Source of the DNA: an uncultured Planctomycetota bacterium
GTDB lineage: Bacteria; Planctomycetota; GCA-002687715; CAIWVZ01
Assembly: GCA_903916245.1 (NCBI GenBank)
Contig: CAIWVZ010000038.1
Coordinates: 1 to 53,038 of the forward strand
Length of the DNA: 53,038 nt
Reading direction: 5' to 3'
Shown: positions 27,378 to 35,686 of the stretch, in pieces
How the letters are laid out: every line of letters begins with the position of its first letter
How positions within the stretch are numbered: position 1 is the first letter of the stretch
Notes under the pieces: generated by a model
Seen by the model: the letters and a program-made list of their open reading frames with translations, nothing else
The model's database searches: none
What the model was told of the DNA's origin: nothing
Program-made: the position numbers and the translations under genes

Positions 27378-27747
27378 ACGCGCAAGTCTCGGGCGACGGG
27401 GTCGACGATCAACGTGTTTCGATCTTTTCGAACAAAGCGGGCGTGACTTATGGATCTCAAACCGTTCAAAAAGGCACGACGCCGACGGGCACGAACTTCG
27501 CCGGGATCCGCCCCCGCGCTCCGAATAGACGCACCCTGCACGACGGAGCGGAGCGGAACCACCAAAGCATCGACGACACCATCATCGCCCCGAATGGTGA
27601 GGTTGGTACGGCTGCACGAAAGCTGCGCTGCCGTCAGCGCCTCGGTGGGATGTTCAAGCACGACTCCGCGTCGCGACCTGAGCAGCCACCAAGCCGTTCA
27701 TTGACAATCTGAGACACGTCGGACGAAGAGCCACGGCGAAGATCTGT
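27378..27747. other. Stretch without recognisable genes
   Basis: About 370 bases between the methyltransferase start and the first inverted-repeat element. Short open frames exist on both strands, but none has an RBS, family resemblance or coherent codon use. The third tRNA-fMet-derived element should have its left junction here or further left. I could not find a repeat core. Confidence 0.5.
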
Positions 27748-28439
27748 CCCGTGTGGTGCAAAACCTCATCCGAGCCCCCACGTTCCTGCATATTTCACGT
27801 GGTTCTCGCTTCAGAGCGCCGGACGACGAGCCCGAGGCCAGCGAGGCTCTCAGTCTAGACCCGCGGTCGACGTCGGGACATTTCTGGTCGTGGTGTGGAG
27901 CGTCGGTCCTGTTCTGGCCGTGGCCGTGATGGTCGTCGCTTGACTTGCTGCAAACGTGCCGACGCCCCCCGATGACGGAGGACGTGCCGCCTGCCAGCCA
28001 TGGCGCGAAGGATGACACCATCTCGGCCTGATGCGATCCCAATGGGCCCCGCCGTCACACCCGATGGCGCGATCCAAGCGGGCGGCTCGCCAGATCGGCA
28101 AGGCCTCGCAAGTCTGGACCTTCTCGATCGATTCCAGCACCGAGCAGTCCGTAGCCCCCGGCCGGGGCATGGGCACCAGGGCCGCCAGAGTTCGGTAGGC
28201 ATCCGGAGGCTGGCGCCGGACCACCAAGGGCGCCGTTTGCCGTCGACATCCGTTACTCCGCAGCGGGGGGCTCTCTCGTGCTCGGCCTGCTAGCGCGTGA
28301 CGCCGCTACGCATGCCCCCGCCATGACGCCCACCCGGAGGCAGCGAGACTACCGATCTGGAATCGGAGACGACCACGTGGCCCATTCCACCCTTCAAGCC
28401 TGAACCTGCGGGCGCGGATGAGCGATCGCACCACACGGG
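27748..28439. mobile_element. Inverted-repeat-bounded element, copy 1 (0.69 kb, non-coding)
   Basis: The left end (27748-27772) begins CCCGTGTGGTGC and ends CTCATCCG. The right end (28415-28439) is the inverted copy, agreeing at most positions outside a 5-base variable centre. A second copy with the same ends lies at 37639-38308, and the interior just inside the left ends is alignable but diverged. No transposase frame was found inside, so if mobile it would be MITE-like. Immediately right of it, a recombinase C-terminal frame resumes. The right end also reads in frame with that recombinase, so the repeat may be a recombinase-derived fragment duplicated in inversion. Confidence 0.5.
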
Positions 28440-28605
28440 AGAGGCCGTGGTGACGTTCTTCGGACTGCCGCGCGTCAGTATTGGCGGAATTGACGGCGCA
28501 CTAAAGTCATCGTCCTCTTCTGACTTGATGGCGGGGGCACGACACCTCGTCTCAAAGAGAACCGTTTGGGTCGTTACCGCGGCGAACCGCAAACTCCGCG
28601 GTTAG
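28437..28605 (+). pseudogene. Serine recombinase C-terminal remnant A
   Basis: About 55 residues in one frame: TGEAVVTFFGLPRVSIGG, then a Ser-rich linker and DLMAGARHLVSKRTVWV before a stop. It matches remnants B (32803-33183) and C (39149-39345) around VTFFG(L/V)PRV and LMAGA. The upstream part of the gene is missing, replaced by the inverted-repeat element. The remnant runs across the tRNA-derived repeat core at 28525-28539. Confidence 0.6.
28525..28539. repeat. tRNA-fMet 3'-end direct repeat A (candidate att core)
   Basis: TTGATGGCGGGGGCA, identical to the sequence at 39301-39315, which covers the acceptor end of tRNA-fMet. The left flank is the recombinase C-terminus; the right flank (ACCTCGTCTCAAAGAGAAC) is shared with repeat B but not with the tRNA copy. 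This is the pattern expected at an element-element junction. Confidence 0.75.
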
Positions 28606-28685
28606 AACTTGACTCTTCAATTCGAGCACACTTGAACGTTACGAACTGCACCGGACGGGATGGGCATTGTTCGGCACACGGAATC

Positions 28686-28961
28686 CTATGGCTCAATCAC
28701 CTCCCAAGCATCGAGGGGAACGAGGTAGAACTTCAACGCGTATGCCTTTGCCGAATCGACCGAGTCCATCCAGTAATCCGCGATCCGATGATTCATAGCC
28801 CACGGACTCGACCCAGAGTCAGCCCGGTAGTACCACAGGAGGCACCCACCCCCGTCCGTACTACTCTCGATCTGAAGGCCTGACGGCAGATGTGGGTCAC
28901 TCTCAGCGAAAGGGACTCTCGATAACACGGCGTTTACATTGACGCATGCCCGAAGCTTCAT
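28686..28961 (-). CDS. Candidate immunity protein for the RHS toxin
   Basis: 91 aa from the ATG at 28959-28961, with GGAG 9 bases upstream. A GTG overlapping the RHS stop codon (GTGA at 28979-28982) is an alternative start. The protein (MKLRACVNVNAVLSRVPF... LKFYLVPLDAWEVIEP) has no signal peptide and no family I recognise. It lies directly downstream of the RHS toxin tip on the same strand, where cognate immunity genes of polymorphic toxins are normally found. The immunity role is therefore inferred from position and size only. Confidence 0.6.
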   Translation of the reverse strand: MKLRACVNVNAVLSRVPFAESDPHLPSGLQIESSTDGGGCLLWYYRADSGSSPWAMNHRIADYWMDSVDSAKAYALKFYLVPLDAWEVIEP

Positions 28962-28978
28962 TGTGGCGGTCTCCAAAC

Positions 28979-31900
28979 TCACTTAATCTGCCGATGGAAG
29001 TTCGAGTTCGCTCTCCCAGGGTTTAGCTCCTCAAAATGCACGTGCGGCCCACAAGGCGAGTCGACGCCCAGGATGTCGTTATCCGTCATCCTGAATTGTC
29101 GCACGCCGTCGGCCGAGACAAATCGACCTCCGCCACAGTCTTTGTAACCTGGGCCTAGGAATGTCATTCCGTCTTCGAGCGCCTCCGACGGATCAATCGG
29201 ATAAGGTGTATTTGCAGATCGAGCGGGCACTCCCGGGATGCGGCATGCTTCTTGGGCGCATCGCTTGACTGCAGCACACCGAGGTCCAGCACCCATTGGA
29301 CCTGTCGTGCCTCCAGTTGCCGATCCACTCCCAGCTTCAGCCGGTGGCCCACGCGGAGTCGAGTCAAAGGTTTCACCGGGTTTCGTCTTGTCAACTATCG
29401 AGCCATCAGCAGGTCTCCTGAGACTCGGAGTCGTCCCTCTTTCAAGGGGCGGCTTGGGCCTCTCGGGCGATCCACCGCCTGCACCTGGAGTTGACCCTGG
29501 ACGAGCATCGCGTGCGGGCCGATTGGATTTGGGCTTCTTCCAACGCTTGGCAGCTTCCTCGGCTTCACGCGCACGGTTCAGATTCCGCATCCGCACTGTC
29601 TGACCCGTTACATTGATTCCAAGCTCGATGACCTCGCTTGCCAGCTCCGCATCTTCCGGGTCGGCACCGGCAGCCAGCATCGCGTGCTTTGTTCCCTCCC
29701 CTGCCGCTGCTGCCACCCCTGCAAGGATCATCTGTCCACCCAGCAGTTGCATCCCACCTGCGAGAACTGGCAACGCTGCGCCGCCCGTCGCAACGACGAC
29801 CGCTGCCGTCGCAAGAGTCACGAGGATCTCAACGGCACCTTGCTGGCACGCGGCAGTGATTCCACTGATGATCATTGAGCCGACGGCGTCCCAAAATCCA
29901 CAGCCGCTCGGATCCAGGAACCTCAGCGGATTCCCCCCGGCGTATTGGTACCGATTCATCCCGTCGACGAACCCTGCGGGGTCAAGCTGGAGGAACCTCC
30001 CAATCGCAGGCGAGTACGCCCTCGCTCGGTAGTGGTACAGGCCGATTTCACTGTCGTAGACATGGCCTGTGTACCCAAACGGGTTGCCTACGGTTGACGA
30101 GGTGACGGGCTGGCCCTGCCCGTTGTAGATCTGAGTTTCACCGTTCGGGCCGTAGAAGTACCGTTCAACGACCGCCCCTGATCCATCCGTGATGGCGGAC
30201 ACGGAGCCCAGCCGATCCAGATGGCAGTAGAACGTGGAGGTCGCGGTCTCGATGACGGCAGCCCTGTCGATCCCGTCGCCGTGGATGAAGTGGGCGACCC
30301 GGGTGCCCGAGCCGTCGTACTCCTCCATGAGCTGGACGCCGTCGTAGACGAACGTTGAAGTCTTCGCGTTCGTCCCGAACACTTGTTTCCGGACTCGGCG
30401 GCCGACCGCGTCATACTCAAACGACACAAGCAATGCTGTCGTCGACGCATCCCGCACCTCGATCAGGTGGTTCGCCCAGTCGTAGGCGTAGGTCTTCACC
30501 CCGTCTGACTTCAGGTTCCCGTTCTGGTCATAGGTAAACGACACTCCCCCAACTGCACTGTAGGAGGACTCCAGACCTCCGGTGTACGACGTCGTGGCGG
30601 GGGTGCCCGATCCCCATGCGGTCCATGACGTCTGGCTGCGGTTTCCCCGTCCGTCGAGCGTCGATCCGAGCGTTCCCAGTGCCGAGGTTGGGTTCGTCAG
30701 GGCATTCGCGGCGATCGTCGACGAGGTCACCCTGTCGAGGTCGTCAACCGTGTGGAGGTCGTAGACCGACTCCGGCTGATATGCGACCGATGTCACGTTG
30801 TTCGCAGCGTCGTACCCGTAGCCGCGTCCGAAGAACACGCCGCCTGAGTTCGTGTGTTGTTCGAGGGATGGCCTGAGGTAGGAGTCGTAGTTCCGGGTCC
30901 AACTGACGCCGTTACCGAAGGATCCCGCGGTTCTTCTTGAGGCTCCAGTCCAGGTCGATGTGAAGAGAGTCCCTGTCGTCGGCGCGGCTCCCGTCACGGA
31001 CGTCACCCGCTTGAGAGCGTCCCGGACATAGTTGATCCCGCGACCACTCGGAGCCGTACGCGAGACCCGTGCTCCGTCGATGTCGTATCCGTAACTGACC
31101 GTCCGGCCGTCTTGCGATTCCGTGAGGAGGCGACCCAAGGAGCTGTAGCTGAGCGTGTCCGCATGGCCGGAGCCTGCGTTGTTGCTCGCGGAGATTAGAC
31201 GGTCGGCAGCGTCGTAGGCAAAGGACTCGGAGGTAGCCCCCACGACACCGCTCGCAAGCGTCATGGTCCGACCGGTCATGCGCCCAAGAGCGTCAAATGC
31301 CTGCTGGACAACCGTGCCGTTGCGGTCCGTCCAACGGGTCAGGTTGCCACCCGCATCGTGGACGAAGGTCTCGACCTTCGAGCCGGGATAGGTTGCGGAG
31401 GTACGCCTGTTCAGGTGATCGTAGGCAAACGAGACCGTCTCCCCTGCGGAGTCCGTCCGCGAGACCATCCGCCCCCCTGCGTCATAGGCAAAGGAGTCAA
31501 CGAGGTTGGTTCCGCCATGTGGGCGAGTCCGCGACGTCACCCGTCCAAGCCCGTCATAGGCCAGTCGCGTTTCGTTGCCGCGTGGATCGATCGACGTCAA
31601 CACACGACCGTCGACGTCGAAGATCGCGGTGGTCGTGAGGTTTGACTGGTTCTGCGCTCCCCCGATCGGGAGGTGGGACACCGTCGACACGTTCCCATCA
31701 ATGTCGTAGGAGATGTTCGTCTGGGCGGTCAGGACATCGGCGTTGTTGATCCGGTCGTACGCTGTCTCGGCGACCACCCTCCCTCCTGAGATGACGCGTG
31801 AGGACTTGTTCCCCAGCGCATCACGGGTGGACGTCAGCCTCCCGCCGCCGTCGTATTCAAAGGTCGTGGCCTGTCCCCCAGGGGCGACCGACTGCGTGAT

Positions 31901-32170
31901 CAATGCCGATCGATCAAAGCTCAGCCTCGACTGTGCATAGGTCGTCCCCGACACGAGGACATCTGAGCCATAGGTCCGGCCTCGCTCATCAATGAGAACG
32001 CGTGGACGCCACCGTAAAGCGCGTGCTCGAATCTGCGTTTTTGATTCCAGAGGCAAGAAGTCCAATCGTGAAGTTGCTCCAAAGTGAGACGATTGGCGAC
32101 CAGACACTCGACGCAACGGATATCGTCGCCTCGCTTCGCAGGGCCACGATTCGCGTCGAGTTTCCGCCAA
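28979..32170 (-). CDS. RHS/YD-repeat polymorphic toxin, N-terminally truncated
   Basis: Open frame of 1063 codons. The YD-repeat region spans roughly residues 55-760 (for example FEYDGGGRLTSTRDALGN, AYDGLGRVTSRTRP, YDQNGNLKSDGVKTYAYDW), followed by the RHS core end YHYRARAYSPAIGRFLQLDP and NPLRFLDPSG. After this delimiter come a hydrophobic alanine/glycine-rich segment (about residues 830-880), a Pro/Gly-rich linker, and a unique C-terminal tip of about 75 residues. The tip contains GGGRFVSADGVRQFRMTDND and GPHVHFEELNPG and is probably the toxin domain. There is no signal peptide or N-terminal secretion domain. The first about 50 codons overlap the RAMA fragment on the other strand and are probably not RHS-derived, so the 5' end is lost. 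Confidence 0.85.
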   Translation of the reverse strand: MAETRRESWPCEARRRYPLRRVSGRQSSHFGATSRLDFLPLESKTQIRARALRWRPRVLIDERGRTYGSDVLVSGTTYAQSRLSFDRSALITQSVAPGGQATTFEYDGGGRLTSTRDALGNKSSRVISGGRVVAETAYDRINNADVLTAQTNISYDIDGNVSTVSHLPIGGAQNQSNLTTTAIFDVDGRVLTSIDPRGNETRLAYDGLGRVTSRTRPHGGTNLVDSFAYDAGGRMVSRTDSAGETVSFAYDHLNRRTSATYPGSKVETFVHDAGGNLTRWTDRNGTVVQQAFDALGRMTGRTMTLASGVVGATSESFAYDAADRLISASNNAGSGHADTLSYSSLGRLLTESQDGRTVSYGYDIDGARVSRTAPSGRGINYVRDALKRVTSVTGAAPTTGTLFTSTWTGASRRTAGSFGNGVSWTRNYDSYLRPSLEQHTNSGGVFFGRGYGYDAANNVTSVAYQPESVYDLHTVDDLDRVTSSTIAANALTNPTSALGTLGSTLDGRGNRSQTSWTAWGSGTPATTSYTGGLESSYSAVGGVSFTYDQNGNLKSDGVKTYAYDWANHLIEVRDASTTALLVSFEYDAVGRRVRKQVFGTNAKTSTFVYDGVQLMEEYDGSGTRVAHFIHGDGIDRAAVIETATSTFYCHLDRLGSVSAITDGSGAVVERYFYGPNGETQIYNGQGQPVTSSTVGNPFGYTGHVYDSEIGLYHYRARAYSPAIGRFLQLDPAGFVDGMNRYQYAGGNPLRFLDPSGCGFWDAVGSMIISGITAACQQGAVEILVTLATAAVVVATGGAALPVLAGGMQLLGGQMILAGVAAAAGEGTKHAMLAAGADPEDAELASEVIELGINVTGQTVRMRNLNRAREAEEAAKRWKKPKSNRPARDARPGSTPGAGGGSPERPKPPLERGTTPSLRRPADGSIVDKTKPGETFDSTPRGPPAEAGSGSATGGTTGPMGAGPRCAAVKRCAQEACRIPGVPARSANTPYPIDPSEALEDGMTFLGPGYKDCGGGRFVSADGVRQFRMTDNDILGVDSPCGPHVHFEELNPGRANSNFHRQIK

Positions 32171-32577
32171 TGCCCGATACCGACGAGCCGGCAGACTTGA
32201 TCACAAATCGCTTGCCTCGGGCGTCCTCAGCAAAAGCATCGTTGTCGTCTCCACGAGGCGTTTTGCCAGTCGACGGCAGCCGACTCACGATCATTGAACT
32301 GATTCAGTCCAAGCGGCTAACAGCGAAGACCGGACTCATTCATAAGTCGCGCCGAGGTGATTTGCACGCCGCGATTGAATCCGACGGACGGGTGACGTTC
32401 GAGGGCAAACAATGGCCAACGCTTTCTAGTGCAGGTGCTGCGGCACGTCGATCCGAGGCTCCCGGCCGATGGAAGAGCGACAACGTTCCCGCGACGAACG
32501 GTTGGACGTACTGGTACATAAGGCATCCGAAGACGGGTGCGCTTATGACGATGGATGATTTTGCGCGACAGCCATGA
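32002..32577 (+). pseudogene. RAMA-domain (restriction/methylase-associated) protein fragment
   Basis: 191 codons from a GTG at 32002; the frame abuts the truncated RHS gene, so the N-terminus is probably missing. The C-terminal about 95 residues match the RAMA pattern: LTIIELIQSKRLTAKTGLIH, AIESDGRVTFEGKQWPTLSSAGAAAR, then NGWTYWYIRHPKTGALMTM. RAMA domains accompany DNA methyltransferases and restriction enzymes and may bind modified DNA (family knowledge). No partner enzyme is nearby inside the element. The N-terminal about 90 residues are unassigned. Confidence 0.65.
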
Positions 32578-32820
32578 CTCAGTCACTCTGAAGGCGAAGC
32601 CGACTCTTGCAGCATCTCGAACTTCGATGTCACACTGAGTCGATCTTAGAAACACCTGTGCGCTGCTTCGTGCGTTAGCCCATGGTTCAAGATCGTCCAT
32701 TACAAGCTTGTCGGGTTGGGCGTACGGTGCAGATGCTCAACGGTCTCGCGCTCACGTCATGGAGTCCTCGTACTTGACCACCGGGCTTTGAATTCGCGGC
32801 GCATGAGAGGTGCATGTCAC

Positions 32821-32840
32821 ACCGTGACTCTTGTCACGGT
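32821..32840. repeat. Perfect 8-base inverted repeat
   Basis: ACCGTGAC-TCTT-GTCACGGT, exact arms with a 4-base loop at the beginning of remnant B. Operator-like size, but no evidence for a bound regulator. Confidence 0.4.
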
Positions 32841-33114
32841 CAAGGCCTTGGACGACTTCCAACGCCTACGAGAATCACGACTCGACGTTGATGAGGTCAT
32901 GCGCGAGGTCAAGAAGTTGGTCAGCAGCCTTGCAAGCGTCGGCGATGTGATGGCATCGGGAACACTCAGCGAGCGACGGGACTTGTTGCAAGGATTGGTG
33001 CAGCGAATCGACTACGATCCGGCAACGGGCGCGGCGGATGTGACGTTCTTTGGGTTGCCTAGAGTCAATGTCGCCGGAGGATCTGACGGCGGAAGGAAAG
33101 CGTCCTCTTCTGCC

Positions 33115-33129
33115 TTGATGGCGGGCGCA
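33115..33129. repeat. tRNA-fMet 3'-end direct repeat B (candidate att core)
   Basis: TTGATGGCGGGCGCA, one mismatch to repeats A and C. The recombinase C-terminal frame lies on its left, and the element left arm (ACCTCGTCTCAAAGAGAAC) on its right, as at repeat A. Confidence 0.75.
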
Positions 33130-33183
33130 CGCAACCTCGTCTCAAAGAGAACGGTTTGGGTCGGGAGGAGGAGGGCTGGGTGA

Positions 33184-33488
33184 AGGGTGAAGTGTACCCA
33201 AAGGGGTGGGCAACAAGTGGCCGGACGGGGTTGGCCGATTGGATCCCGATGACCCGTCCGAGGCAAGAAAATCAAGGAGTTAAGGACCTGCATTTCTGGT
33301 CGATTTCAGGGATCTAAAGGCTATTTTCAATCCGGATTAGCGACTGCGACGCACAGAAATCTCACCCCAACACCGCCCCCCTTTCCAATTCCAGCCTCGA
33401 TCGGATACCGTCCACCCGTGTGGTGGGTCCCTTTCAGCCCAAAGGGGTAATCACCTTTCCGTACGCGAAAAAGTACATGGAGATAGTG
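33184..33488. other. Non-coding stretch upstream of the metalloprotease
   Basis: About 305 bases with no supported gene. It should contain the metalloprotease promoter. CCCGTGTGGTG occurs at 33415-33425, matching the first 11 bases of the inverted-repeat element ends, but the rest of that end is not conserved. Confidence 0.5.
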
Positions 33489-35677
33489 ATGAAGGCTTTT
33501 CACGCAGTTTCCGCATTGTTCGCCATGGCGGCAGTCCTCTGCGCCCACGGCGATGAAGGTTTTACCCCCCCCCCCCCAGTAAATTAGGGACGACACGGCG
33601 ACCGCCCCCTGTGGTTGTCGGGCAACTCACCCCGTGCAGGGCGGTTCCTGTGTGGATTTCGGGTCAACAAGTGCTGAAATGCAGCGAGCACGTCGGAGCA
33701 CACATCAAAACTCGACCCGAGTCGACAGTGTACCAACTCAGGGATGGAAATATCCGGATCATCGAACCAATGTGCGACGGTCATCACAGCCACGCGAACA
33801 AGCCAGACGTACTCTGGTTCGTCTGCCAAGCGGGTCCTCGCGTTGCGCCGAATGTCAACCCGGGTGTCGACTCGCCCTACTCGGCCGTTGACTACCCACC
33901 CAACCCAAACAACGCTGCACAGCCCGGAACACCAGAAACCCACGAGTTGATCACAAGGCACTGGAAGTATCCGAGGACGATTACGTACACGGTTCACAAG
34001 CCGTTCCCGATTACACCTGCTCCAACCTCGTGCGCTTTTCCCAATGTCATTCTGTGCAACATGAATGCGTTTGCTTACTCGACACCGGGGTACTACACCT
34101 ACGTTGACTTCGAGACGGACATCAACTCAATCTTTAGTGCCATCCAACAGAACAGCTTCCTCGACTTGCAATTCACAGCGTCCTCAGGCACCACCGATTG
34201 GGAGGCGGGCCTCCCTGCCACACCGGCCTTGGTTTCAACGGACTCATTCGAGTGGCGGGTAGGCGGGACACCAGCAGGACCTACGGGGAACGGTGTCAAC
34301 GACATCATCTTCCTTAAGAACCACTACTTCGTGGCATCCGGTGGGGGTGTCAGCATGGACGTCGATCCCGACAACGGCGCCATTAACGAGTGCGACATCA
34401 TGTTCTCAGCCCTTGTGCCTCCAGGGGCTCCTCCTGCATGGCCTGTGGGCGGTTACGGCCCACGATTTACCACCGGACTCATCCATGAGATCGGCCACTT
34501 TCTTGGCCTTGATCATACGAATTTGGCTCCTGGATGCGGGTCAAACAACATTCCGAATGGTGGAAGTCCAACGTCCTACGCGATCAACTTTGCGTCGACG
34601 AGCCAGTTTCCCGCCATGGTCGGCGCTTTCACCTGGGCATTTACTGCAACAGGCGTACCTGCAAATTACGTAGCGCAATTCGTCACGCAGTTCCCCGCAC
34701 TGGGCACGACACTACCGACGGGTGCCAATTCTGACGACCTCGCCGGCTTAGCGAGGCTATATCCAATTGCCATGTGCGATTCCCCGACTCTCGGCAAACT
34801 TCCTTGGATCAACCGTTTTGGGACGATTCGAGGCAAGGCGATCTATGCGGGCGTTCCGCAGTTTGGTGCGAATGTACTGCTTTCCAGCCACGTGGTGTCT
34901 GGCACGCCGGTAACGGTGCCGGGGGTCCCGGTCGTTGGGACCGTCAGCGGGACTGCACGCCTTGCGCCTACGTCCATCGTAGGCGCCTTGGACCTTGGCA
35001 CCAGCGCTGCGACCACCGGTGACTATCGGCTCATCCTCGTACCTACCGGAAGCTGGGATATCGTTGGAGAACCCCTAACTTCGGCTGGAATTTATCTTGC
35101 CCCAAACGCACTTCCAAACGGTGGCACCGGACTCTTCCCCGTCACTTTCGGCGAATGGTGGTACCACACGGCTACGGCACCGAATGCGTCGATTAATCCT
35201 GGGTACAATCCTCTTTGGAACACAACGACCAGCCCGGGGCAGACCGCCATCATCTCAAGTGCTGGCTCAGGTTCTACCCTGGATTCACTGCAGGTTGTTC
35301 CAGGCTCCGTGATCGACGTTCAGACTCCCCTGGAACTTGCAGGATCACCGGCATTCGAGAACGTCTCGCGACCCCTGGTGGAGATCCTCCAACGTGGTCT
35401 CGTCGGCGGCCTCATTCCCACTAGCATCACAATCCGCGTGACGACGGCGACGGTGAGGCCTCCCCCGCTCGTGGTGACGGCAAACGGAGCACTCGTTTCT
35501 CCTACATATGTCTCGGGCCCTGTCGGTGGCGGGCCCTTTCAATGGACGTTCAATCTTCCATCCGCGGCCATACCTTCGGGATCGGTTCGCCCGCTAAACG
35601 TCACAGCCACCGCCAAGGAGGGAACCACGCCACCCTATGGAACCTCGGTGTATGGCATCAACACCGTGATCTACTAG
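33489..35677 (+). CDS. Secreted matrixin-like zinc metalloprotease, split by a poly-C frame change
   Basis: Translation can start at the ATG at 33489, with GGAG 7 bases upstream, giving the signal peptide MKAFHAVSALFAMAAVLCAH. This frame enters a run of 13 C and stops at 33585-33587. The downstream frame is open from the C-run to the stop at 35675-35677 and reads as the mature protein. One extra C (or two fewer) would join them, giving about 729 aa. The protease domain has the zinc motif HEIGHFLGLDHT (near 34480-34515) preceded by a matrixin-type region (YYTYVDFETDINSIFSAIQ, INECDIMFS) and followed by DDLAGLARLYP. The rest (about 350 aa) is beta-rich and of unknown role. Either phase variation, a true frameshift or a base-calling error. 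Confidence 0.75.
33565..33577 (+). repeat. Homopolymer tract of 13 C inside the metalloprotease start region
   Basis: Thirteen consecutive C lie 75 bases after the start ATG, between signal-peptide codons and the mature protein. With 13 C the two parts are out of frame by one; with 11 or 14 they join. Such tracts slip during replication and are the usual basis of phase-variable surface proteins. They are also error-prone in sequencing. Confidence 0.9.
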
Positions 35678-35686
35678 GACAGCACC

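Larger units (their letters stand above)
28540..33129. mobile_element. Putative integrated element 1 at tRNA-fMet (about 4.6 kb)
   Basis: Bounded by direct repeats A and B. Its left arm starts with the ACCTCGTCTCAAAGAG sequence and its right end is recombinase remnant B. Contents are a candidate immunity gene, an RHS toxin gene, a RAMA-domain fragment and the recombinase remnant. GC content is visibly lower than in the flanking chromosome. No intact recombinase remains, so it cannot move by itself. Confidence 0.6.
32803..33183 (+). pseudogene. Serine recombinase C-terminal remnant B
   Basis: 127 codons in frame from an ATG at 32803. Residues from VKALDDFQRLRESRLDVDEV onwards look like the coiled-coil and C-terminal part of a large serine recombinase: SERRDLLQGLVQRIDYDPAT, then AADVTFFGLPRVNVAGG. 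The catalytic resolvase domain and zinc ribbon are absent, and no such sequence was found upstream. The frame crosses repeat core B and ends about 50 bases later. It is the longest of the three remnants. Confidence 0.65.

Noticed and set aside
27698-28260. Several open frames of 60-125 codons on both strands in the first inverted-repeat element
   Set aside because: No RBS, mutually overlapping, no family resemblance and not preserved in the second copy, so not called as genes.
33415-33425. CCCGTGTGGTG, a possible third copy of the inverted-repeat element end
   Set aside because: Only the first 11 bases match and no inverted partner was found within about 1 kb. Could be chance.
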